64,000 nt of DNA from Dethiobacter alkaliphilus (lineage in GTDB: Bacteria > Bacillota > Dethiobacteria > DTU022 > UBA8154). This document shows, piece by piece, positions 45,588 to 54,327 of this stretch; the first letter of the stretch is position 1, and every line of letters starts with the position of its first letter. The stretch covers positions 26,037-90,036 of the forward strand of contig JAENYV010000015.1 in assembly GCA_016841605.1 (NCBI GenBank), given 5' to 3'. The notes under the pieces are model-generated. The model was not told where the DNA came from and made no database searches. It saw only the letters and a list, made by a program, of their open reading frames with translations. A program made the position numbers and the translations under genes.

Positions 45588-46496
45588 CTATGTTCTCTTC
45601 CAGGGGAGAAATGGGACCATGTTTTTCCCAAAAGTGATAAACTCGCTGATATAGGGGGGCAGTGATTTTTTTTTGTGATATCCGAAATAGAAAGTTCGTT
45701 TTTCTTTAAGCTCTACCAGTTTATACACATTGAGAAAACCGCTTTCTTTGTAATCCAGGGCTGCGATCTCAGAAACTATGGAAAGTCCCATATTTTCTTT
45801 TACGGCCTGCTTGATGGACTGGACATTGTCAAAATAGGCGATAACCTTTAGTTTGTTAAGGGACATATTTTGTTTCCGAAGAATTTTTTCCAGAACAGCC
45901 TGTGTGCCTGAACCGGGTTTGCGAAAAATAAAGTTGTGCTCCAGAAGGTAGTAAATAGATACAGGTGAGCGTAGTATTACCTTTGGTGGTGTAATCAAAA
46001 CGAGGTTTTCATCCAGGAGGGGAATGTAGTCGATGCGATCGCTGTAATATTTTTCTCCCAGCATGCCCAGGTCGGTTTCGCTTTTTAACAAACTATCAGC
46101 CACAGCCTCGGAGCTGTTCTGGGTGAGAGTAAAAGTGATCCCCGGGTACTTCAACAGATAGCGGGACATAAGGAAAGGCGCAATAAACTGTGCCGGCACT
46201 GTTCCTGCTCCAATTGAGATATTTCCTTCGGCTTTTCCCGTCCATTCTTTTAAATCCCAGATAGCCATATCCTGCAGCTTTAAAATTTCCTGGGCCCAGT
46301 AATGCAGCTTCTCTCCAAAAGGGGTCAGCGCTACTTCCCTGCCCAGACGGTCAAAGAGTTTCTGCCCGAAATGTTTTTCAAGGCTGCCGATATGGGTGCT
46401 TACGGTGGACTGGCTTAAAAACAGGTCTTCCGCAGCCCTGGAAAAGCTCTGCTTTTCTGCGACTTTGGTAAAGACCAGAAGTTGGTGGAAATCCAA
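45588..46496 (-). CDS. LysR-family transcriptional regulator
   Basis: This 302-residue protein has the N-terminal winged helix MDFHQLLVFTKVAEKQSFSR and QSTVSTHIGSLEKHFGQKLF, then a substrate-binding domain with two lobes (ISIGAGTVPAQFIAPFLM). The sequence resembles the CysB-like/selenium-metabolism LysR subgroup. The start is TTG 46496. It is convergent with the preceding operon and divergent from the large HdrA-type gene, so control of the latter is plausible. Confidence 0.92.
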   Translation of the reverse strand: MDFHQLLVFTKVAEKQSFSRAAEDLFLSQSTVSTHIGSLEKHFGQKLFDRLGREVALTPFGEKLHYWAQEILKLQDMAIWDLKEWTGKAEGNISIGAGTVPAQFIAPFLMSRYLLKYPGITFTLTQNSSEAVADSLLKSETDLGMLGEKYYSDRIDYIPLLDENLVLITPPKVILRSPVSIYYLLEHNFIFRKPGSGTQAVLEKILRKQNMSLNKLKVIAYFDNVQSIKQAVKENMGLSIVSEIAALDYKESGFLNVYKLVELKEKRTFYFGYHKKKSLPPYISEFITFGKNMVPFLPWKRT

Positions 46497-46879
46497 GAGC
46501 GTTCCATCCTTTCCCCGCTGTTTTTTCCTTCTAACTTTCTCTCATTTCTCAACTATTTATTCTATCTATGGATAATATTCTCCTTTATCTATATTTTATA
46601 TTTTTTCATCACCTCCCTTACTTTATAATAAATAGTGAGTGTCAATAGCCATAACAGGGGATTTATACACATCGTAGAAATAGCTCCCGAAAATATTCCT
46701 TTCCTGTTAATCCCATAGTTTCCGTGAGTGCTTATTTTGGGAAAGTGGCCATGAGGCCGGTCAAAACAGCGATAGCTGTGGATTGGCAGCCAGCGCTTTG
46801 ACCGGGCGGTTTACGAGGCGAACGGATGAAGTAAGCTGAAAAAAAGCAGAAGGGAAAACGAAAAAAGGGGGAAACATCA
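46497..46879. promoter_or_regulatory. Divergent regulatory region between lysR and the HdrA-type gene
   Basis: This 383-bp gap is AT-rich near the LysR side. A TATAAT lies at 46624-46629 without a good -35. Its right half holds a branched inverted repeat (listed separately). I see no ORF worth calling. LysR binding sites (T-N11-A) are likely here but cannot be fixed by eye. Confidence 0.4.
46757..46805 (+). promoter_or_regulatory. Branched hairpin in the leader of the HdrA-type gene
   Basis: CCGGTCAAA (46757-46765) pairs perfectly with TTTGACCGG (46797-46805). Inside are ACAGC-GATA-GCTGT and a small TGGC/GCCA hairpin, giving a three-way-junction shape of 49 nt. I do not recognise it as a known riboswitch. 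Confidence 0.45.
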
Positions 46880-49800
46880 ATGAAAAGTCTTGCGGATAGT
46901 AATTTCGGAGATGTTATGGTTGTCGGTGGCGGGATCAGCGGTATTCAAGCCTCCCTTGATCTTGCCACTGCCGGTTTTAAGGTTTACCTGGTTGACAGCG
47001 CACCAACCATCGGAGGGCATATGGCCCAACTTGACAAGACCTTCCCTACCAATGACTGCTCCATGTGTATTGAATCTCCTAAATTCGTGGAATGCAACAG
47101 ACACCCCAATATAGAGATCATGACTTATACAGAAGTTGACAGTATCAAAGGGGAAGCCGGAGACTTCAAAGTAATCCTGATAAAAAAGCCCAGATATGTC
47201 ATAGAGAGCAAATGTACGGGTTGTACCGTCTGTGTGGAATACTGCCCGGTCCAATACCCTGATAAGTTTAATCAAGAAATATCGAATAACAAAGCCATCC
47301 ATATCTACTTCGCGCAAGCAATTCCCCTTAATCCTTATATTGATGAAAGTTGCCTTTACCTTAAAGAGAAGAAATGTAAGCTTTGCAAAGCGGTCTGTAA
47401 GTCTAAGGCTATAGATTTTACTCAGACGGCGGAGAAGGTAGAAATTAAAGTGGGGGCCGTAATTATCGCCCCTGGTTTTGAGCCTTTTGATCCTATATTG
47501 CGGGATGAATATCGCTACGGAGAGTTTGTGAACGTGGTAACCAGTATGGATTATGAACGGCTCTTATGCCCCACCGGGCCGTACCAGGGTGAGATACTGC
47601 GCTCTTCCGACCTGAAGCATCCCCATAAAATAGCCTGGATTCACTGCGTCGGGTCCAGGCAGGTTACACCGGGCGGCAATAGCTATTGTTCAGCCGTCTG
47701 CTGCACCTATACGCAGAAACAAGTGATTTTGACAAAAGACCATGATGTGGAAGTCCAGTGTACCATCTTCCATAATGACATTCGTTCTTATGGGAAGGAT
47801 TTTGAAAGGTTCTACCAAAGAGCGGAAAACCTTCCTGGGATTCGCTTTATCAGAAGCTACACATCAATAATAAAAGAGAATCCGGAAACGAAAAATGTCA
47901 CTGTACGGTATTCTACATACGATGAGGGAGTGAAAGAGGAAGAATTTAATATGGTGGTTTTATCCGTTGGCTTGAATCCTCCTGCCGATTTTAAGGTGCT
48001 GGCAGATAAGTGCGGCATTGAGCTCACCGGGCACGGATTCTGTAAAACCAACCCCATTAATCCCATGGAGACAACTCGCCCGGGAATTTTTGTCAGCGGA
48101 GCTTTCCAGGGTCCTATGGATATCCCCGAGTCGGTTGTGACCGCTAGCGGGGCCGGTTCTCAGTGCGGTGAACTTCTTTCCTATCGGCGAGGGAATCTCT
48201 CCAAAGAAAGGATATATCCGCCGGAAAGGGACGTCTCAGGGGAGGAACCCAGAGTGGGTGTCTATGTGTGCCACTGTGGAGCGAATATCGGAAGAGTGGT
48301 AGATGTTCCCTCTACAGTTAAATATGCCTTAACCTTACCCCATGTTGTTCACGCTGAAGAAAATCTCTTTATCTGTTCTACAGAAGCCGCTGCCATGCTG
48401 GCTAAGGATATACAAGAGAGAGGGCTTAACCGGGTGGTTGTCGCGGCCTGTACCCCCAGGACCCATGAGCCTCTGTTCCGGGATACCCTGCGGGAGGCGG
48501 GAATTAACCAGTATTACTTCGACATGGCAAATATCAGGGAACATTGCTCCTGGGTCCACTCCAAAGAAAAGGAAGCCGCCACAGAAAAGGCAAAGGACAT
48601 TATCCGCATGTCGGTCGCCAGGGCTTGCCGTTTGGAGCCGCTACAGGAATTTGATCTGCCTGTCGATAAGAGAGTACTGGTGGTCGGAGGAGGTGTGGCC
48701 GGGATGACAAGTGCCCTCTCCATAGCCAACCAAGGACAAGAGGTTTACCTGGTGGAAAAGGATACGGACCTGGGGGGGATGGCACGAAGAGTTCATTATA
48801 CCCTGGAAGGGCTGGATGTTCAGGCCTATTTGCGTGATCTTATCAGAAAGGTATACAAGCATCCCCTGGTACATATTTATACCGCTGCGACTATCACGGA
48901 GGCGGCAGGATATGTGGGGAATTTTGCAACCAAAGTACAATCCGAAGGAAGGGTTACAGAGATAAAGCATGGAGTATCCGTCATCGCCACTGGTGCTGAG
49001 GTGTACAAAACCACCGAATATCTTTACGGAGAAGATGACAGGGTCATGACCCACCTGGAGCTGGAGGAACAAATTGCGAAAGGGAACGAAAAGATTACAG
49101 GCGCGGAAAGTCTTGTTATGATCCAGTGCGTAGGCTGCAGAAATGAAGATAGAAATTACTGCAGCCGCATCTGCTGCAGCGAGTCTGTCAAGAACGCCCT
49201 GAAACTAAAAGAGATTAATCCAGAGATGGATATTTACATTCTCTTCCGGGATATGAGAACATATGGCTTTAAAGAGGATTATTACCGAGAAGCGGCAAGT
49301 AAAGATATCAGGTTTATCCGTTTTGAGCCGGATGCTAAACCTGAGGTGGAAGCTGCTACTGAAGATGGACGGCCTGTTTTGAAGGTTACCTTGCCGGATT
49401 ATATTTTAGGTAAGAAGCTGGAAATTGATGCCGATATAATTGTCCTGGCTGCCGCTGTTATTCCCTCCGCAGGAAGCAAGGAGGTATCACAATTATTCAA
49501 GGTATCTCTGGGAACAGACGGTTTCTTTCAGGAAGCACATGTTAAATTAAGACCTGTCGACTTTGGCGCGGAGGGCGTTTACCTGTGCGGGATAGCTCAC
49601 TATCCCAAGTTCATATCGGAAACGGTTAGTCAGGCTTATGGGGCTGCCGGCCGGGCCTTAACGCTTCTCTCACATGATACGGTCATCGCCTCCGGTTCTG
49701 TTTGTGAGGTAGATGAGAAGAAATGTATGGGGTGCGGGGCATGTATCTCAGCCTGTACGTATGGTGCCATAGAGTATCTGGAGACACGACAGGGCAAAAA

Positions 49801-50773
49801 GGCGTCAGTCAATCCTGTTCTCTGTAAAGGAGACGGCCTTTGTAATGCGAAGTGTCCAACAGGAGCTATTCAACTAAAACACTATACCGATGAAGAGCTT
49901 TTAAACCAAATTGAGGCGCGTTTTACAGATGATAATATTGCTGAATCTAAATTTACGCCAAAGATGGTAGGCATAATATGCAATTGGTGCTGCTACGGAG
50001 GGGCGGATCTTTGCGGGGTTTCTCGTTTTCAATACCCCCCCTATATAAGGCTTATAAGGGTAATGTGCTCAGCCAGAGTTGACTTGAAACATATTTTTCA
50101 CGCTTTCTTAAATGGAGCAGACGCAGTGTTTATTGGCGGTTGCCATCTTGACGACTGCCATTATATTACTCATGGAAATTATGAAGCAATAAGCATGATT
50201 CAGCTATGTAGAAAATTATTGGAGCATATCGGAATAAATCCCAAAAGATTAAGGATTGAATGGATATCTGCCGGTGAAGGAATTCGTTTTGCCAATATTA
50301 TGAAGGAATTCGGCAAGGAAATAGAGAAGTTAGGCCCTCTCGGTAAGAGTGAAGGGATAGAGGAAATTGCATTAAAGTCCAGGCTGGAAGATGTTGCGAA
50401 ACTAATTCCGTACATCAAGCTGGTGGAAAGGGATAAACTGGCGCTACATCTTCGTGACAACCACGAGGCGTATAACGAACTTTATACTCTTGACGAGATA
50501 GATAAGTTTTTGCGTGAAGTACCTTCATACTATATCGATCCCGGTAAGTGCCGGGCCTGCATGAGTTGCGCCATGAGATGTCCGGCAGAGGCGATTATAA
50601 GTGCCAGGAATCAGATCCATGTAATTGATCAGGAGAAATGTATAAAATGCGGAACCTGCCTTGAAGCCTGCCCTCCTCGATTCGGAGCGGTGACGAAAAT
50701 TTACGGCGAGCCTGTTCCGCCTCCTGTTCCTGAAGGAGAAAGAACTATCGTAAGAAAGAGTGAAGAAAAGTGA
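46880..50773 (+). CDS. HdrA-type flavin/iron-sulfur fusion protein (HdrA-like + HdrA + MvhD-like + ferredoxin)
   Basis: This 1297-residue protein joins modules normally encoded apart. Residues 1-440 form a QmoA/HdrA-like unit with VVGGGISGIQASLDLATAGF, the NDCSMCIESPKFVEC cluster and ferredoxin motifs near 112 (CTGCTVCVEYCP) and 165. Residues 455-930 form a second HdrA unit starting VYVCHCGANIG, with VVGGGVAGMTS near 600 and CVGCRNEDRNYCSRICC. A ferredoxin motif follows near 948. An MvhD-like part begins near 1030 (GIICNWCCYGGADLCG). Two further [4Fe-4S] motifs lie near 1223 and 1254. It probably bifurcates or confurcates electrons between ferredoxin, a hydrogenase or dehydrogenase and a disulfide-type partner. 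No hdrBC genes are in the window. Confidence 0.92.
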   Translation: MKSLADSNFGDVMVVGGGISGIQASLDLATAGFKVYLVDSAPTIGGHMAQLDKTFPTNDCSMCIESPKFVECNRHPNIEIMTYTEVDSIKGEAGDFKVILIKKPRYVIESKCTGCTVCVEYCPVQYPDKFNQEISNNKAIHIYFAQAIPLNPYIDESCLYLKEKKCKLCKAVCKSKAIDFTQTAEKVEIKVGAVIIAPGFEPFDPILRDEYRYGEFVNVVTSMDYERLLCPTGPYQGEILRSSDLKHPHKIAWIHCVGSRQVTPGGNSYCSAVCCTYTQKQVILTKDHDVEVQCTIFHNDIRSYGKDFERFYQRAENLPGIRFIRSYTSIIKENPETKNVTVRYSTYDEGVKEEEFNMVVLSVGLNPPADFKVLADKCGIELTGHGFCKTNPINPMETTRPGIFVSGAFQGPMDIPESVVTASGAGSQCGELLSYRRGNLSKERIYPPERDVSGEEPRVGVYVCHCGANIGRVVDVPSTVKYALTLPHVVHAEENLFICSTEAAAMLAKDIQERGLNRVVVAACTPRTHEPLFRDTLREAGINQYYFDMANIREHCSWVHSKEKEAATEKAKDIIRMSVARACRLEPLQEFDLPVDKRVLVVGGGVAGMTSALSIANQGQEVYLVEKDTDLGGMARRVHYTLEGLDVQAYLRDLIRKVYKHPLVHIYTAATITEAAGYVGNFATKVQSEGRVTEIKHGVSVIATGAEVYKTTEYLYGEDDRVMTHLELEEQIAKGNEKITGAESLVMIQCVGCRNEDRNYCSRICCSESVKNALKLKEINPEMDIYILFRDMRTYGFKEDYYREAASKDIRFIRFEPDAKPEVEAATEDGRPVLKVTLPDYILGKKLEIDADIIVLAAAVIPSAGSKEVSQLFKVSLGTDGFFQEAHVKLRPVDFGAEGVYLCGIAHYPKFISETVSQAYGAAGRALTLLSHDTVIASGSVCEVDEKKCMGCGACISACTYGAIEYLETRQGKKASVNPVLCKGDGLCNAKCPTGAIQLKHYTDEELLNQIEARFTDDNIAESKFTPKMVGIICNWCCYGGADLCGVSRFQYPPYIRLIRVMCSARVDLKHIFHAFLNGADAVFIGGCHLDDCHYITHGNYEAISMIQLCRKLLEHIGINPKRLRIEWISAGEGIRFANIMKEFGKEIEKLGPLGKSEGIEEIALKSRLEDVAKLIPYIKLVERDKLALHLRDNHEAYNELYTLDEIDKFLREVPSYYIDPGKCRACMSCAMRCPAEAIISARNQIHVIDQEKCIKCGTCLEACPPRFGAVTKIYGEPVPPPVPEGERTIVRKSEEK

Positions 50774-50991
50774 TATCCGGCAATGGAAATCAACCGGGAA
50801 AAGGAAGAAGCGGAAAAAAGACAAGAGAAAGAGTAGAAAAGCGGTCCCGGAGTTGTTCGCAATAAACGATCCGGGTGTTGCCCGGCGTTATCACCATGTT
50901 ATGTTTCAAGCAGGGGATAAATCTGTGAAGTTTCCTGCGGCTGCCTGTATCTATTCGGATTTTGGGATATACTAACGTAGAAGGTGATACC

Positions 50992-51876
50992 GTGAAAATA
51001 AGAAATAATGTCATAGTCCTTCTACTGCTGGTCCTAATGCTTTTTTCTGCCGGCTGCGGAGGAGAAAAAAAATCTGAAGAAAACCGGCAGGAACAAAAAG
51101 AAATGCCCCGGGCAATTACGGAAATAGAGAAGGGCTTATTAAGTATTATGCAGCAAGCCGACTTAATTCCGGTAACAAACAGGCTTTCGGGTCAAGCCCA
51201 ATCAAAGGCAGCTAATGGGGCAGGGGAAGATAAGAAGAAAGAAAGTTCAACTCAGGAAAAGACGTTGACTTTCGAAGAAACCCTTCTGGGAGAATTGTTA
51301 CAAAGAGAATCGGAAGGGGAAGGTAATGAAAACGGAATGCAAGAACCTCCGGAAAGCACAGAAGCAATCTGGGATAACATAAAAGAAACCATAACTGAAC
51401 TGCATATGCGGTGGAATGAGCTGGAGCCTCTCCTTACGGAGGAAGATATTCCTCCGGCACAAATTAACTATTTCGAAGAAGGGCTGGACAGCTTAACAGT
51501 TTCCGGTACAGAACAAAACTATTTCGGCACGATGGCTGCGGCAAATCAACTTTCCAGTCCCTTGGCAAAGTTTATGGCTCCCTTTGCCGAAAAAACTATC
51601 TCATCAGCCTATGAGCTGAAATTCCATGTGCGAAATATAGTTCTTCAAGCAGCAATCGATGACTATACAGGAGCACAGGAAAGCCTGGATTATTTAAAAG
51701 AGCAAACCCCTGCTCTGGCAAATCAATTAGATAAAGAAGAATTCAAGGCGCTGGAAACATCCCTGGATAATCTGCAAAGAGTGCTGCAGAAACAAAATCT
51801 TAATCTTGTTGTTCTCAACGCTGCTGTTGTTATGGAAAATATGGTTAAGGCCATAGAAAATATTTCACAAGAATAA
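50992..51876 (+). CDS. Lipoprotein of unknown function
   Basis: This 294-residue product starts at GTG 50992 (AAGGTGAT upstream) with a signal ending LMLFSAGC. A charged, low-complexity linker follows (about residues 25-110, rich in Glu, Lys and Gln), then a helical domain containing IKETITELHMRWNELEPLLT and LDYLKEQTPALANQLDKEEF. I do not recognise the family; it resembles small helical-bundle surface lipoproteins. A strong hairpin follows. Confidence 0.75.
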   Translation: MKIRNNVIVLLLLVLMLFSAGCGGEKKSEENRQEQKEMPRAITEIEKGLLSIMQQADLIPVTNRLSGQAQSKAANGAGEDKKKESSTQEKTLTFEETLLGELLQRESEGEGNENGMQEPPESTEAIWDNIKETITELHMRWNELEPLLTEEDIPPAQINYFEEGLDSLTVSGTEQNYFGTMAAANQLSSPLAKFMAPFAEKTISSAYELKFHVRNIVLQAAIDDYTGAQESLDYLKEQTPALANQLDKEEFKALETSLDNLQRVLQKQNLNLVVLNAAVVMENMVKAIENISQE

Positions 51877-51907
51877 ACCGGGAGCCAGGGTGGTTCCTTT
51901 AAGTAAG

Positions 51908-51937
51908 AGTAAGGTGGAGAAGATTCTCCACCTTACT
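51908..51937. terminator. Strong hairpin after the lipoprotein gene
   Basis: AGTAAGGTGGAGAA and TTCTCCACCTTACT are perfect complements (14 bp) around a GA centre. No T-tract follows on the plus strand. It lies between two convergent genes, so it is probably a terminator or an mRNA end stabiliser. Confidence 0.5.
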
Positions 51938-51978
51938 CCCCGAGGTTTCAGCCTGGCTTGCCGAAACGATTCGCCACT

Positions 51979-52215
51979 TTAGCCCGCAGCGTTTGTCATG
52001 GTTATCACCATGCTCACTTCACCGGAACTTTGCGCCTTTTCAAACATATTTTTTAAACCTTTCCACACCTGTTCCTCGCTGCCGCTCAGGCGGGTGCTTA
52101 TTGAACCGACCGAATATTCTACACTTTTATTATTTAAAGAGTTAATAGAGTTGGTAATTACATTGCTCGCATCAGATGTTTTAAGCGGATAGATCGATAC
52201 TTCAGCGGTAATCAT
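51979..52215 (-). CDS. YkoF/MTH1187-like thiamine-binding-type protein (78 aa)
   Basis: This small protein begins MITAEVSIYPLKTSDASNVI and contains YSVGSISTRLSGSEEQVWKG, the pattern of the YkoF/MTH1187 ferredoxin-like fold that binds hydroxymethylpyrimidine or thiamine-type ligands. GAGGTG precedes ATG 52215; a longer frame back to 52371 has no ribosome site and an atypical N-terminus. The ligand is not proven. Confidence 0.7.
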   Translation of the reverse strand: MITAEVSIYPLKTSDASNVITNSINSLNNKSVEYSVGSISTRLSGSEEQVWKGLKNMFEKAQSSGEVSMVITMTNAAG

Positions 52216-52379
52216 CTTTTCACCTCTAATTAATTTTTTGTCGCCGTCAAAGCGTGGTATGATCTTTCCTAACGGCAGTGTTTTAATATGATATGTAAAT
52301 AAAGAAATTTTATGTGGACACCTTTGACACATGTTGTTCATATATCCTGGTGCAATCCGGAAAAAAGTCATTTCATTCT

Positions 52380-53891
52380 TTATGCTTGATAGAGATTAAG
52401 ACAAATTAATTGGCTTAGCTTACAATGTAACGGGGTACTGCCGGGAACAGCAACTCTCCTTATTTCACCATTTAATGTGTAAAACTCAAGGAGGCAATTA
52501 TCATCTTTATTTGTTTTTGCTATGGCAGATGATACTTCCGAAGGTTCATTGACAATTTCGTTATTAAATTTATAAAGAATATCACCTATTTGCATATTTT
52601 TATCTTTTAATAAGCTTTCACTATCTAACTCTAAAATAATCAACCCAATGCTTCCATCAAACATATCGGGAGAATTAAGCCTATCTAATGACTTCTCAAT
52701 AAAGAGCCTCATTGTTGGTGAATAATCATCGTTGCTAAGTGCTTTTTCAAAATAATACTTGGCTGCGTTGCCATCTGATTCCAGATAAGAATAAGCTGCT
52801 GCTGAAAGCAATTTTGTCGATTCTGTTATATCCGTCTGTATTTTCTTATGCTTTAAGGCCCATGCCTCCGACTCCGACAGTGTATCTGAAAGGCCTACTG
52901 TTTTTCTAAGCATTAATAAATAGGGGTCAGTAATAAGCCGATTAATTTCTTCATCTCGTTCGGGCATTTTTATTCTTTCAGCGAAAATCTTAGCTTTTTC
53001 ATCGCTTAACGCTGAAATAGTAACGAGTATCTCTTTAATAATTTCCTCAGACGAAGCGGCTTGGAACTCTATATTGATGATTTGAAGTGTTTCCTTGAGA
53101 TTGCTTATTTGAGTCGGATCTACTTGAACAAAATATAATAGAGCATTTAGAAAGGAAATTCGTGCATTTATGATTTTTTCCGCATGTAAGGATAGATTTT
53201 TCGCTGTTAGTTCTGTATCACTATAACTTAGCGATAAATTGTGAAGCAAACCCTGAGAGTAAGCGTTAAAATCATCTATTAACTGTTTCTGATATTGATA
53301 TACCTTTTTAATTTTATTGGCAATAGTACTATTGTGGGATAAATATAGTTGGTGGGAATTATATACATCCTCTTTTAATGAGAAACTCTGAACTATCTGA
53401 AAAATGAAACTTTGATAATCACTGTGACTACGTTCCGCCCTTTCTTGGTAAGTATCTTCCGATTCATTCGGTTTTCGTATATCCCAGAATTTTTCAGGTT
53501 TACTGCTTTCTATTCCTTCGATAAGAACAGCTAAACTTATAAAATTTAAAATTAATTCATCTTTAACCAAATTGTATGCGCTCTGATATCTCTTTTCTGC
53601 GGAGGTAGTGTCATCGCCAAAAATTATATCTCCTTTATTTTGGGGGTTTGTAATAATGTTTTGTTTGCCTTCATAGTTAATTGCGTTTATTTCACCTGCA
53701 TCATTAGTCTTGGTATTGTTTTCTGTTACTGCCAGAACAATGGAAAAGATTATACCAAGAAAAATAATTATATAAGTAATATTTAAAGGGATAATTTTTT
53801 TAAGATTGACTCCCAATTTCTCAACTATTAAAACAGCAATTCCCGCGATACCTGCCACAATAGAAATCCACATTAAAATCTTATGTATCAT
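52380..53891 (-). CDS. PDZ-domain-like membrane protein of unknown function
   Basis: This 503-residue product has two N-terminal spans (KILMWISIVAGIAGIAVLIV and NITYIIIFLGIIFSIVLAV), a long mainly helical region, and a C-terminal PDZ-like part (MQIGDILYKFNNEIVNEPSE, then LLEFYTLNGEIRRVAV). ATG 53891 lies 8 nt after GAGAGGGAG; TTG 53909 is possible. It is more AT-rich than its neighbours and lacks a recognisable family, which suggests horizontal acquisition. No protease motif was seen. Confidence 0.7.
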   Translation of the reverse strand: MIHKILMWISIVAGIAGIAVLIVEKLGVNLKKIIPLNITYIIIFLGIIFSIVLAVTENNTKTNDAGEINAINYEGKQNIITNPQNKGDIIFGDDTTSAEKRYQSAYNLVKDELILNFISLAVLIEGIESSKPEKFWDIRKPNESEDTYQERAERSHSDYQSFIFQIVQSFSLKEDVYNSHQLYLSHNSTIANKIKKVYQYQKQLIDDFNAYSQGLLHNLSLSYSDTELTAKNLSLHAEKIINARISFLNALLYFVQVDPTQISNLKETLQIINIEFQAASSEEIIKEILVTISALSDEKAKIFAERIKMPERDEEINRLITDPYLLMLRKTVGLSDTLSESEAWALKHKKIQTDITESTKLLSAAAYSYLESDGNAAKYYFEKALSNDDYSPTMRLFIEKSLDRLNSPDMFDGSIGLIILELDSESLLKDKNMQIGDILYKFNNEIVNEPSEVSSAIAKTNKDDNCLLEFYTLNGEIRRVAVPGSTPLHCKLSQLICLNLYQA

Positions 53892-54327
53892 AAACATACT
53901 CCCTCTCAAAATTTCAAATATATCATCCGGGGAAAAAGCTTTGTTGCTGTTTAATTATCTGCCCGTAATAGATTGGAAATACCTCTTTCCGGCAGCCGCG
54001 ACTGTTTATACCGCTTCATTCATGTTTTCCTTGTACATTATCCATTTGATTCCATTATAATAGAAATTAATCATTATATCCAGTTTTTGTATTAAAATTT
54101 TATACAATTTTTTATCCTTGAGAGATACGATTATCGCCCCGCGTATAGCAGTCTATTTTAATCGGCAAGGTATTTCATAATACACCAAGGGTATCTTGAA
54201 ATGCTCCCCAGTTCATAGTATGATGACGATGTATCCCCAGGTCGGCCGGCTGAATGATCAAAGAAGGACAAGGGCTGAAATGAACAGGGTTACTGGTTAA
54301 ATAATTACGTTTTAGGAGGTTCTTTTA
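53892..54327. other. AT-rich intergenic region with promoters
   Basis: This 436-bp gap between divergent genes holds no convincing gene. TTGAAA (54196-54201) and TATGAT (54219-54224), 17 bp apart, form a good plus-strand promoter for the acyl-CoA synthetase gene. The part near 54045-54115 is very AT-rich and may carry the minus-strand promoter. Confidence 0.5.
54196..54224 (+). promoter_or_regulatory. Sigma-A-type promoter before the acyl-CoA synthetase gene
   Basis: TTGAAA and TATGAT are separated by exactly 17 bp, with the start codon about 100 bp downstream. Confidence 0.6.

Noticed and set aside
46877..47317. Antisense frame over the start of the HdrA-type gene
   Set aside because: It covers a strongly conserved flavoprotein coding region and has no separate support.
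50760..50975. Short Lys/Arg-rich frame after the HdrA-type gene
   Set aside because: It overlaps the HdrA 3' end, lacks a ribosome site and has a repetitive basic sequence, typical of chance frames.
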